Shown: one piece after another, positions 39,287 through 46,707 of the stretch
How positions within the stretch are numbered: position 1 is the stretch's first letter
Layout: each line of letters begins with the position of its first letter
Source of the DNA: CAZRHR01 sp964599915
Lineage (GTDB): Bacteria; Bacteroidota; Bacteroidia; CAIKAF01
DNA: 46,707 bases
Direction of reading: 5' to 3'
NCBI GenBank assembly: GCA_964599915.1
Contig: CAZRHR010000013.1
Coordinates: forward strand, 1-46,707
The notes under the pieces: model-generated
Seen by the model: the letters and a program-made list of their open reading frames with translations, nothing else
What the model was told of the DNA's origin: nothing
The model's database searches: none
Made by a program: the position numbers and the translations under genes

Positions 39287-40615
39287 ATGAAGAACTTCGT
39301 TCAACGCCTTAAAGAAATCTGGAGTATACAGGAACTCCGTGACCGTATCACTTTTACCATGATCTTGGTAGCGGTTTATCGGCTCGGGTCCTATATTACC
39401 CTTCCAGGTATCGATACGGAGCTCCTAGCCCGTAAACTTGAAGCTCGTGATGACGCCAATTTGATTGACCTCATTAATCTTCTTACTGGTGGGGCATTTT
39501 CAAATGCTTCCATTTTTGCCCTTGGTATCATGCCGTATATTTCGGCTTCGATTATCATTCAGCTTTTGGGCGTTGCAGTTCCTTATTTTCAGAAGCTTCA
39601 AAAGGATGAAAGCGGACGAAATCAGCTTACGCAAATTACCCGTGGTCTCACCGTTTTGATTACTGCTTTTCAGGCACCGGGTTACCTTACACAATATATC
39701 CCCGCAGGTGTTTATCCGGATACTACTTCTTGGTGGATTCTAGCCGTAACCATCATCATTGCTGGTACTTTGTTTGTGATGTGGTTAGGTGAGAAGATTA
39801 CTGACCGTGGTATTGGCAACGGTACTTCACTTATCATTATGATAGGGATTATCGCTTCACTGCCCTCTGGTCTACTTACTGAATTTAGAAGTAAGGTTGA
39901 GCCAGGTGGTGGAGGAATGATTATGTTCTTGCTCGAAATGGTTATTCTTCTTTTCGTGATTATTCTCAGTATCATGCTGGTGCAAGGTGTTAGGAAAATT
40001 CCTATTCATGCTGCTAGACGTATGGTTGGAAATCGTTTTACCACTGGAGCCCGCAGTTACTTGCCCCTAAAGGTGAACTCCTCCGGTGTTATGCCTATCA
40101 TTTTTGCTCAGGCCATCATGATTATTCCTATTACACTTGCAGGCTTTGTATCTGATGAGCCCAACTGGTTTGTGCGTAATTTTAGTGACTATACTTCTTT
40201 TGCGTACAACTTCACCTTCGCCATGTTGATCATTGTGTTTACCTACTTTTACACAGCGATTGTGGTAAATCCTCAACAAATGGCTGATTTATTGAAGCGT
40301 GAGGGATCTTTCATCCCGGGTGTTAAGCCTGGTAAGAAAACCGCCGAATATATCGATGCCGTTATTTCACGTGTAACCTTGCCTGGTTCAATTTTCCTTG
40401 CTGTGGTAGCCATTTTACCTGCATTTGCCATTTTGGCTAATGTGAATCCAGCCTTTGCTCAGTTTTACGGGGGAACCTCTCTGCTGATCATGGTTGGTGT
40501 AGTATTGGATACACTTGCTCAAATTGATTCACATTTGAAAATGCGTCAGTTTGATGGTTTAATGAAGTCTGGCAAGCTTCAAGGTAGAATGCCGGCCAAT
40601 TATCCTTCCATGTAA
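39287..40615 (+). CDS. secY: Preprotein translocase subunit SecY
   Basis: A 442-aa inner-membrane channel protein with ten hydrophobic segments. Family marks: LGSYITLPGID in the first segment/plug region, GGAFSNASIFALGIMPYISASIIIQLL, WLGEKITDRGIGNGTSLIIMIGI, the loop PLKVNSSGVMPIIFAQAIM and FYTAIVVNPQQMADLLKREGSFIPGVKPGKKT of cytoplasmic loop 5. No adk gene follows, unlike in E. coli relatives or Bacillus; map is next. Confidence 0.98.
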   Translation: MKNFVQRLKEIWSIQELRDRITFTMILVAVYRLGSYITLPGIDTELLARKLEARDDANLIDLINLLTGGAFSNASIFALGIMPYISASIIIQLLGVAVPYFQKLQKDESGRNQLTQITRGLTVLITAFQAPGYLTQYIPAGVYPDTTSWWILAVTIIIAGTLFVMWLGEKITDRGIGNGTSLIIMIGIIASLPSGLLTEFRSKVEPGGGGMIMFLLEMVILLFVIILSIMLVQGVRKIPIHAARRMVGNRFTTGARSYLPLKVNSSGVMPIIFAQAIMIIPITLAGFVSDEPNWFVRNFSDYTSFAYNFTFAMLIIVFTYFYTAIVVNPQQMADLLKREGSFIPGVKPGKKTAEYIDAVISRVTLPGSIFLAVVAILPAFAILANVNPAFAQFYGGTSLLIMVGVVLDTLAQIDSHLKMRQFDGLMKSGKLQGRMPANYPSM

Positions 40616-40619
40616 GGAT

Positions 40620-41426
40620 ATGGCCAGTGGCGTGCCGATTATAAAGTCCGAAGAAGAGATTGCTCTTTGTAGGCAGAGTTCTTTACTTGTTGAACAAGCT
40701 CTTGCGCTTGTTGCCAGTCGGTTGAAGCCGGGTGTTACTGGTCTTGATGTAGATTCGTGGGTAGATACTTTTATTCGCGATCATCAGTCAGTGCCATCTT
40801 TCAAGGGCTTCCATGGTTTTCCCTATTCTATTTGTTACAGTGTAAACGAGCAAGTAGTGCATGGCTTTCCTGGAAAGACCCCGCTTAAATCCGGTGATAT
40901 TGTCACTGTAGATATTGGCATCCAGCGCAAAGGATATCACGGAGATTTCGCCTATACATTTGCCATAGGAGAAATTTCTTCCCAATGGGCAAAGCTTTTA
41001 TCTGTGACAAAAGCTTGCGCATATCTGGGAGTAGCTCAAGCCATTGCCGGTAATTATACCGGTGACATTGGGTATGCAGTTCAAAAGCATGCCGAGTCTA
41101 ATGGCATGAGTGTGGTTCGAGAATTGGTTGGTCATGGTGTTGGTGCAAGTTTGCATGAAGCCCCAGAAGTACCCAATTTTGGTTCACGCGGACGTGGTGT
41201 GTTGTTAAAGGCTGGAATGGTATTAGCAGTGGAGCCTATGATCAATTTAGGGAAACGTCATGTACGTGTACTTAATGATCAGTGGACCATTGTTACCAGA
41301 GATAAGCAACCAAGCGCCCATTTTGAGCACAATGTAGTTGTACGAGAAGGAAAGTATGAATTGCTTTCATCTTATACAGCTATTGAAGAAGCGATACAGA
41401 AGAATACGAACTTAACTTATATATAA
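40620..41426 (+). CDS. map: Methionine aminopeptidase, type I
   Basis: A 268-aa metallo-aminopeptidase that removes the initiator Met. The five metal ligands are visible: Asp in VTVDIGI, Asp in HGDFAYTF, His in GHGVGASLHEAPEVPNFG, Glu in VLAVEPMI and Glu in HFEHNVVV. The substrate His is in FPYSICYSVNEQVVHGFP. There is no N-terminal zinc-finger extension. Starts 4 bp after secY and ends 3 bp before infA. Confidence 0.97.
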   Translation: MASGVPIIKSEEEIALCRQSSLLVEQALALVASRLKPGVTGLDVDSWVDTFIRDHQSVPSFKGFHGFPYSICYSVNEQVVHGFPGKTPLKSGDIVTVDIGIQRKGYHGDFAYTFAIGEISSQWAKLLSVTKACAYLGVAQAIAGNYTGDIGYAVQKHAESNGMSVVRELVGHGVGASLHEAPEVPNFGSRGRGVLLKAGMVLAVEPMINLGKRHVRVLNDQWTIVTRDKQPSAHFEHNVVVREGKYELLSSYTAIEEAIQKNTNLTYI

Positions 41427-41429
41427 AGA

Positions 41430-41648
41430 ATGGCTAAACAGCCGTCGATAGAACAAGATGGAACAATTATAGAGGCTTTATCTAATGCCATGTTTCGCGT
41501 GGAATTAGAGAATGGTCATATTATCGTTTCACATATTTCAGGCAAAATGCGGATGCACTACATCAAAATTTTGCCTGGTGATAAAGTTCGTGTAGAAATG
41601 TCACCTTACGATCTTACAAAAGGTCGGATTGTATACCGTTACAAATAA
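41430..41648 (+). CDS. infA: Translation initiation factor IF-1
   Basis: A 72-aa S1/OB-fold protein that occupies the A site during initiation. EQDGTIIEALSNAMFRVELENGHIIVSHISGKMRMHYIKILPGDKVRVEMSPYDLTKGRIVYRYK is the whole fold apart from a short lead, given here only to say that every strand is present and no insertion is seen. Confidence 0.97.
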   Translation: MAKQPSIEQDGTIIEALSNAMFRVELENGHIIVSHISGKMRMHYIKILPGDKVRVEMSPYDLTKGRIVYRYK

Positions 41649-41653
41649 GCGCC

Positions 41654-41770
41654 ATGAAAGTAAAAGCATCAATCAAGAAACGTAGTGCCGAGTGCAAGAT
41701 TGTACGTCGGAATGGTAAACTTTACGTTATCAACAAAAAAAATCCCCGGTTTAAACAACGTCAGGGTTAA
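41654..41770 (+). CDS. rpmJ: 50S ribosomal protein L36 (bL36), zinc-poor form
   Basis: A 38-aa protein found by direct translation. It begins MKVKASIKKRSAECKIVRRN and ends KNPRFKQRQG. Zinc-binding L36 has Cys11, Cys14, Cys27 and His32; here only Cys14 remains, so zinc binding is unlikely. 5 bp after infA. Confidence 0.97.
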   Translation: MKVKASIKKRSAECKIVRRNGKLYVINKKNPRFKQRQG

Positions 41771-41802
41771 TTTTAATACAACAATCCCAGAAACATCAAT
41801 GT

Positions 41803-42180
41803 ATGGCAAGGATCGCAGGTATAGATCTTCCAAGGAACAAGCGAGGTGAGGTTGGACTCACTTACATTTACGGCATTGGCCGTCCAATGGCACAGCGCAT
41901 TTTAACGAAAGCTGAAATTGACTTTAATACAAAAGTAAGCGAATGGACCGATGACCAATTGGCTCGCATCCGTAACATTATTAATGCAGAGGTTAAAGTA
42001 GAAGGTGCGCTTCGTTCTGAGGTGCAGCTCAACATCAAACGTCTCATGGATATTGGTTGTTACCGTGGTATCCGTCACCGTGTAGGTTTACCTGTACGTG
42101 GGCAAAAGACCAAAAACAATTGCCGTACACGGAAAGGCAAGAAAAAAACCGTAGCGAACAAGAAGAAAGCTACCAAGTAA
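41803..42180 (+). CDS. rpsM: 30S ribosomal protein S13 (uS13)
   Basis: A 125-aa protein of the 30S head that contacts tRNA and the B1 bridges. MARIAGIDLPRNKRGEVGLTYIYGIG, RLMDIGCYRGIRHRVGLPVRGQKTKNNCRTRKG and a Lys-rich tail. First gene of the alpha block, 32 bp after rpmJ with no terminator or promoter visible. Confidence 0.98.
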   Translation: MARIAGIDLPRNKRGEVGLTYIYGIGRPMAQRILTKAEIDFNTKVSEWTDDQLARIRNIINAEVKVEGALRSEVQLNIKRLMDIGCYRGIRHRVGLPVRGQKTKNNCRTRKGKKKTVANKKKATK

Positions 42181-42189
42181 TCTTTGATC

Positions 42190-42573
42190 ATGGCAAAGCA
42201 AAAAGTCAGCAAGAAAAATGTGAAAGTGGATGCGGTTGGAGAAGCGCATATCAATGCTACTTTCAACAACATCATCATTTCTCTTACCAATGCACAGGGA
42301 CAGGTGATTACCTGGTCAAGTGCGGGTAAAATGGGTTTTAAAGGATCCAAGAAAAATACCCCATATGCAGCTCAAATGGCCTCCACAGAGTGCGCCAAGG
42401 AGGCATATGATTTGGGTTTACGTCGTGTAAAAGTGTATGTGAAAGGCCCTGGTGCCGGTAGGGAGTCTGCCATTCGGTATATTTACAATGCTGGGATTGA
42501 GGTAACCGAAATCGTAGACATTACGCCTATGCCGCACAACGGCTGTCGTCCACCAAAACGTCGTCGTGTTTAA
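42190..42573 (+). CDS. rpsK: 30S ribosomal protein S11 (uS11)
   Basis: A 127-aa platform protein. GEAHINATFNNIIISLTNAQGQVITWSSAGKMGFKGSKK is split here only by the fold, followed by VYVKGPGAGRESAIR and DITPMPHNGCRPPKRRRV. The ATG at 42190 is chosen; a TTG two codons earlier is in frame. 9 bp after rpsM. Confidence 0.97.
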   Translation: MAKQKVSKKNVKVDAVGEAHINATFNNIIISLTNAQGQVITWSSAGKMGFKGSKKNTPYAAQMASTECAKEAYDLGLRRVKVYVKGPGAGRESAIRYIYNAGIEVTEIVDITPMPHNGCRPPKRRRV

Positions 42574-42615
42574 TCCTTTACCTTCACATTTGTTCATCTA
42601 ATTAAGTAAATTGTC

Positions 42616-43221
42616 ATGGCACGTTATAGAGGCCCTAAAGCCAAGATAGCCCGTCGTTTTCGGGAGCCCATTTTCGGACCTTCCAAATCGCTTCAGCGTA
42701 AAGCTTACCCTCCTGGGATGCACGGACCTTCCAAGCGCAGGAAGAAACAATCTGAATATGCTATTCAGTTGATGGAAAAGCAAAAAGCTAAGTATACTTA
42801 TGGTATTCTTGAGCGTCAATTTAGAAAGTTGTTTGAGAAAGCTTCTACTCTGAAGGGTGTAACAGGTGAAAACCTTCTTATCCTTTGTGAAAGTCGTCTT
42901 GACAATGTTGTTTATCGTATGGGTATTGCACCTACGAGGGACGCTGCCCGTCAATTGGTTTCTCACAAGCATATCACTGTAAATGGAGAATTGGTTGGTA
43001 TTCCATCCTTTACTTTAAAGCCAGGTGATAAAGTTGGCGTTCGCGAACGTTCCAAATCACTTTCTGTAATCTTGAATTCTTTAGGACTTGCTCCTAATCG
43101 CTTCGACTGGATTACTTGGGACCAATCCGCTATGGAAGGTACCTTTGTGATGGCCCCACGTCGTGAGCAAATCCCTGAAAATATCCGCGAGCAGCTTATC
43201 GTGGAACTTTACTCCAAATAA
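42616..43221 (+). CDS. rpsD: 30S ribosomal protein S4 (uS4)
   Basis: A 201-aa primary 16S rRNA-binding protein. MARYRGPKAKIARRF, YGILERQFRKLFEKA, and the S4 RNA-binding fold LCESRLDNVVYRMGIAPTRDAARQLVSHKHITVNG. The N-terminal region has no zinc-binding Cys cluster. In E. coli S4 represses the alpha operon; no matching pseudoknot was identified here. Confidence 0.98.
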   Translation: MARYRGPKAKIARRFREPIFGPSKSLQRKAYPPGMHGPSKRRKKQSEYAIQLMEKQKAKYTYGILERQFRKLFEKASTLKGVTGENLLILCESRLDNVVYRMGIAPTRDAARQLVSHKHITVNGELVGIPSFTLKPGDKVGVRERSKSLSVILNSLGLAPNRFDWITWDQSAMEGTFVMAPRREQIPENIREQLIVELYSK

Positions 43222-43243
43222 TTTCTAACCGATTACACCGCAT

Positions 43244-44236
43244 ATGGCCATTCTCGATTTTCAACGGCCCGACAAGGTTATACTCCTCGAATCAGATGAG
43301 TTCCTGGGCAAATTTGAGTTCCGCCCCCTCGAACCGGGTTACGGGATTACCATTGGCAATTCCCTAAGAAGAATTCTGCTATCCTCTTTAGAAGGATTCG
43401 CCATTACAGCGGTGAAGATAGATGGTGTTTCCCACGAGTTTTCTACCTTGCAAGGCGTGGTAGAAGATATGTCTGACATTATTTTGAACCTCAAGAAAGT
43501 GAGGTTCAAAAGACAGATTGATACCTTGGATACTGAACATGTGGTAATTTCTTTTACCGGTTCAGAACAATTCCGTGCGGCTGATATCTCCAAATTCACG
43601 TCTGGCTTTCAAATCTTGAACCCAGATTTGGTTATTTGTAACCTCGATTCTTCTGTGAAACTCCACATGGAGATTGTCATTGAAAAAGGTAGGGGATATC
43701 GCCCAGCTGAGGAAAACAAAAGAGATCATGGGGACATTCACTTCATCGCCATTGATTCTATCTTCACGCCTATTGTCAATGTGAAATATGCGATTGAAAA
43801 CTATCGCGTTGAACAAAAGACAGACTACGAAAAACTTCTCGTAGAGGTGAAATCTGATGGCTCTATTCATCCTAAAGAAGCGCTTAAAGAGGCAGCCAAA
43901 ATTCTAATCCAGCATTTTGCCCTGTTTTCAGATGAGAAGATTACTTTGGATACAGAGGAAAAGGCTCAGACCGAAGAATTCGACGAGGAAAGCCTTCACA
44001 TGCGTCAGTTATTAAAGACCAAACTTGTGGACTTAGATCTTTCTGTTCGCGCACTTAACTGTCTTAAAGCAGCTGATGTGGAGACCATCGGAGATCTTGT
44101 TGCCTTTAACAAGAATGACTTATTGAAATTCCGTAATTTCGGTAAGAAATCTTTGGTCGAACTAGAAGAACTTGTTCGTAACAAAGGTCTTCACTTTGGG
44201 ATGAACGTAGCCAAATATAAATTAGATAAAGACTGA
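43244..44236 (+). CDS. rpoA: RNA polymerase alpha subunit
   Basis: A 330-aa subunit. The N-terminal assembly domain (to about residue 230) has FEFRPLEPGYGITIGNSLRRILLSSLEG; an acidic linker (EEKAQTEEFDEE) follows; the C-terminal domain has DLSVRALNCLKAADVETIGDLVAF and FGKKSLVELEELV, which bind DNA and activators. It ends in TGA. A palindrome CACCTAGGTG lies at 44239-44248 before rplQ. Confidence 0.98.
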   Translation: MAILDFQRPDKVILLESDEFLGKFEFRPLEPGYGITIGNSLRRILLSSLEGFAITAVKIDGVSHEFSTLQGVVEDMSDIILNLKKVRFKRQIDTLDTEHVVISFTGSEQFRAADISKFTSGFQILNPDLVICNLDSSVKLHMEIVIEKGRGYRPAEENKRDHGDIHFIAIDSIFTPIVNVKYAIENYRVEQKTDYEKLLVEVKSDGSIHPKEALKEAAKILIQHFALFSDEKITLDTEEKAQTEEFDEESLHMRQLLKTKLVDLDLSVRALNCLKAADVETIGDLVAFNKNDLLKFRNFGKKSLVELEELVRNKGLHFGMNVAKYKLDKD

Positions 44237-44267
44237 AGCACCTAGGTGTTTTCATAAAAATTAAGTC

Positions 44268-44747
44268 ATGAGACACGGAAAAAAAGTGAATCATTTGGGT
44301 CGTAAAGCCGCACATCGGCAGGCCCTTTTAGCCAACTTGGCGATTTCCTTGATTACCCACAAGCGCATCACCACCACGGTGGCCAAAGCACGTGAGCTTC
44401 GGAAGTATGTAGAACCAATGATTACCAAATCAAAGGACAACACCACCCACTCTCGTCGTTTGGTTTTCAGTTACCTGCAAAGTAAGGAAGCGGTTACAGA
44501 ACTGTTTCGTGATGTGGCAGCTGCTGTGGCAACCCGTCCAGGTGGATATACCCGTATCATTAAAATGGGTCCACGTGCCGGTGATAATGCTGAAATGGCA
44601 ATGATCGAGTTGGTGGACTTCAACACCACCTACTCCAAAGAAGGTAAGAAATCTGAAGGTACGAAGAAGCGTACACGCCGTGCCGGTGGAGCGAAAGCTA
44701 AAGCCGAGGCTCCTGCCACCGATGCAGCCGAAACTGCTGCTGAGTAA
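44268..44747 (+). CDS. rplQ: 50S ribosomal protein L17 (bL17) with C-terminal extension
   Basis: A 159-aa protein at the tunnel exit. The first 115 residues are the ordinary domain: MRHGKKVNHLGRKAAHRQAL, ITTTVAKARELRKYVEPMITK, RPGGYTRIIKMGPRAGDNAEMAMIEL. The last 40 residues are a Lys/Ala/Glu-rich extension (KKRTRRAGGAKAKAEAP), likely disordered. Last gene of the supercluster, closed by a terminator. Confidence 0.98.
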   Translation: MRHGKKVNHLGRKAAHRQALLANLAISLITHKRITTTVAKARELRKYVEPMITKSKDNTTHSRRLVFSYLQSKEAVTELFRDVAAAVATRPGGYTRIIKMGPRAGDNAEMAMIELVDFNTTYSKEGKKSEGTKKRTRRAGGAKAKAEAPATDAAETAAE

Positions 44748-44763
44748 TTGGTATTTTATTTTG

Positions 44764-44795
44764 AAAAGCCTCTGGTAATCCAGGGGCTTTTTTGT
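44764..44795 (+). terminator. Intrinsic terminator after rplQ
   Basis: A 10-bp stem AAGCCTCTGG / CCAGGGGCTT with one T-G pair, loop TAAT and a T run. It ends the spc-alpha transcript. Confidence 0.9.
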
Positions 44796-45060
44796 TTGGA
44801 TGGTGGCGTTTATGTTATTCTCACTTTTTACCATAAAGTATGCTCATCCTTTGAACGTTTCTGTCTTTAATTGCGGTAGTGACAGTTTTTGAGATATATA
44901 CTACAGCAGGTGGCCATATAATTGTTTAATTTATGCTGAATTATAATCATTTGGGATTATAGTATGGGCTTCTGAATTTTGAACGAATGTTTATTGATGT
45001 ATTTTAAAGTTATTTTCTGTGCTTGCTTTTAGAATAGGGTGACGGGGATTTTTCTAATAT
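44796..45060. other. AT-rich gap without recognisable gene
   Basis: About 265 bases between the rplQ terminator and the end of a convergent GT61-like pseudogene. No open frame of note. A small inverted repeat TATAATC / GATTATA with a six-base spacer lies at 44942-44961 and has no T run. Base composition is clearly more AT-rich than the ribosomal region. Confidence 0.6.
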
Positions 45061-46155
45061 TTATTTATTTATCCCAATGGATTTACCTACTACAGACAAG
45101 CTGGATATTGTATTCAATAATGAATCGGCGTTTTTAGGCATTTCTTTGAAGACCAATGCAAGGTTATACACATGTGCCATCGTTGCCCAAAGTTGATTCG
45201 TTGGTGATTTCTTTAGATTTCCCCAAATAAAGATTTGTGTATTGGGTTTACAGCAAGCCATGTAACTCCAGTCGATGTCCTCACCTCCAATTAAAATTTC
45301 GGCATGGAGAAAATGTTGTCTTATTTCGTGGAATGAGCAGGCGTTAGGGTTTATGATTTCAAATCCGAATGAATTTATTATTTCTTCCTCTGCCCCTTGC
45401 CATCACTGTATATTGAGTGCTTTCGATTCGAAAAAGATTCTTTTTCCTTGGTTTTCCTGATCCATAAGGTCGGTCAATCGTCTTTTCCATTCCTCTATTG
45501 AACTTAGTAGACATGGGAATTTACTCTCCTTATTCCCGAATTTTGAACGACTTGTTATCCATGGACTGTCTAGGGTGAGTACAGATTGAAATTGGGGAGA
45601 AACCCTGGGTTCAATTAAATAAATGGTGGAGGTAGGTAAAAGAAAGGAAATCGCCTCTAATGTTTTTTCCGCCATTTTTGTTGGAACCCTCAGGGCTACT
45701 GGCCAGTTTTTATAGGGTGCTGGAATGTGGTCCCATAGCGTAACCTTTAAAAATATGGCCTGCATACCACCATTACTCCAATGCTGGTTTGAAAAATCTA
45801 ATAAGATACTAGGCGGAAGCTTTTCATTTTTTTTTCTGAAGACTATGGCCAAAATACGTAACCAGATTTTGTTCCTCCATGTGTTTTTGAATCGCTTTAA
45901 ATTCTTGAATAAACCTTTTAAAAACAAATGGTTATTCTTGTATGAACCTATGGGTGAATCTGGGTTGGAGGGTTCATTTTGTTGAAGATAAACCGATGGA
46001 ACTATTTCTTCGAATGTAAAGATGGACTTTAATTGTGTTGCTTTGTTTGGAAATACACTAATGTAGAGCTGTTGAGTCGGTTTATTCACCACCTTCAACA
46101 GTGGCTGTTGTCGTAATCGTGTTCGTATGGTGAGCCATTGGGTGATATTTGCCAT
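45061..46155 (-). pseudogene. GT61-like glycosyltransferase gene with in-frame TGA
   Basis: A frame from ATG 46155 runs 250 codons to TGA at 45403-45405 and then stays open in the same frame for 113 codons to a stop at 45061, total about 364 residues, the usual size of GT61/DUF563 enzymes. The domain crosses the stop: before it, HWSNGGMQAIF and GKRIFFESKALNIQ (the 'iyvSR-x-A' region); after it, EEEIINSFGFEIINPNACSF and FLHAEILIGGEDIDWSYMACC (the 'A-x-vivG-HGAGL-N-lfc' region, with HGAGL poorly kept). GT61 enzymes add sugars to capsule, O-antigen or protein. Inference: a nonsense mutation (CGA or TGG to TGA) in a diverged gene. Composition differs from the rest of the window. Confidence 0.6.
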
Positions 46156-46679
46156 ACATCAATTGTTTGTAAATGAAGTCATTTTATGGGCGCTTTTTAA
46201 TTTTACATTGTTCGATTCAGGGGTTTGATATTCAAGGGGTTGTAAAAATGCATGATGAATTACCACAAGCAATTTGGATGTTGTTGGCGTTTTATTAGAC
46301 AAAATAGGTCATCCCCTATGGAATACTTGGTTTTTAGGCATGTGTTTTCTTTCATTTTGTAATTTTTATCCCTGATTATTTGTCGTGGATTTAATAATGA
46401 GTTTTATGCATCAAAAACTATTTTGTTGATTTTGTGGCCGTATATTTTATGTACATGGAAGCGATACCTTAACTAGATTCATGGGCTTGGGATGTAAATC
46501 TTAAAATCATTATGGTTAAATGAATCATTTGATATGCATTGGGAATGGTTTGATTTATATAGGTTCGGATATGTTATAGTTCTTAAAACATGGGGATTAA
46601 TGAATCGTGATAAAATGGAGGACATTATATTTTTTTAAAAAGACAAAAAAAGAATCACTAGTGTCCGATAAAAAATAAA
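46156..46679. other. AT-rich stretch without recognisable gene
   Basis: About 520 bases upstream of the GT61-like pseudogene. Both strands are broken by frequent stops and no protein similarity was recognised. It should contain the pseudogene's promoter, but no convincing -33/-7 pair was found. Confidence 0.6.
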
Positions 46680-46700
46680 GGAGCGGAAGTTTTCCGCTCC
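46671..46700 (-). terminator. Hairpin with minus-strand T run at the right edge
   Basis: GGAGCGGAA (46680-46688) pairs perfectly with TTCCGCTCC (46692-46700) around GTT. On the minus strand it is followed by TTTATTTTTT, so it would terminate a transcript entering from beyond the right edge. Its gene is outside the window. Confidence 0.7.
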
Positions 46701-46707
46701 CCCTTCG

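Noticed and set aside
44239..44248. Palindrome CACCTAGGTG between rpoA and rplQ as a terminator or operator
   Set aside because: Its two arms meet with no loop, so it makes a poor RNA hairpin, and only four T follow; nothing else supports a site.
45403..45405. Recoding of the in-frame TGA as Trp or selenocysteine
   Set aside because: TGA ends rpoA, rpmD and other genes here, and no downstream structure typical of a selenocysteine element was evident.
46248..46298. Very short frame of 16 codons in the right-hand gap
   Set aside because: Too short, no conserved motif and no start or promoter signal.

Overview
The window is a chromosomal segment of a Bacteroidota bacterium. Support comes from the -7 promoter boxes of TAnnTTTG type, the near absence of Shine-Dalgarno sequences, families typical of the phylum (DUF4476, DUF2141, a FadL-like outer membrane protein, a fused E1 alpha/beta 2-oxoacid dehydrogenase, an archaeal/eukaryotic-type ProRS of about 490 aa, a Mrp ATPase without CXXC) and the order rpsL-rpsG-fusA-rpsJ...secY-map-infA-rpmJ-rpsM-rpsK-rpsD-rpoA-rplQ with no adk or tuf. 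The order or family cannot be fixed from the sequence alone.

Layout. 1-16 kb is a mosaic of cell-envelope and housekeeping genes: a secreted DUF4476 protein, three glycosyltransferases (GT2 and two tandem GT4 paralogues), a zinc-ribbon/Nif3 pair, a small exported HMA metal-binding protein divergent from a secreted Cys-repeat protein, a polytopic GT-C-like enzyme, an M1 aminopeptidase, a long-chain acyl-CoA ligase with a DUF2141 protein, and a FadL-like porin coupled to a Ser/Pro/Arg-tailed lipoprotein. 16-18.3 kb holds proS and an uncharacterised gene. From 26.5 kb back to 18.3 kb a minus-strand run carries SDR-trmB-ATL-mrp-E1 with overlapping ends, then a cyclophilin, a terminator, carA, an enoyl-CoA hydratase and an exported protein of unknown function.

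26.6-44.8 kb is the ribosomal supercluster (str, S10, spc and alpha gene blocks) on the plus strand: 30 ribosomal protein genes plus fusA, secY, map, infA and rpoA. It is not one transcription unit on the sequence evidence. Strong intrinsic terminators lie after fusA and after rpmC, and a nearly identical, gapless 67-bp promoter/leader cassette stands before rpsL, rpsJ and rpsQ. This triplicated cassette, with a conserved segment downstream of the -7 box that would form the 5' end of each mRNA, is the most interesting signal in the window.

44.8-46.7 kb is visibly more AT-rich and differs from the rest. It holds a GT61-like glycosyltransferase gene broken by one in-frame TGA, about 0.5 kb without recognisable genes, and at the right edge a hairpin next to a sequence that may be the end of a mobile element. 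No rRNA, tRNA, CRISPR array or complete insertion sequence was seen.
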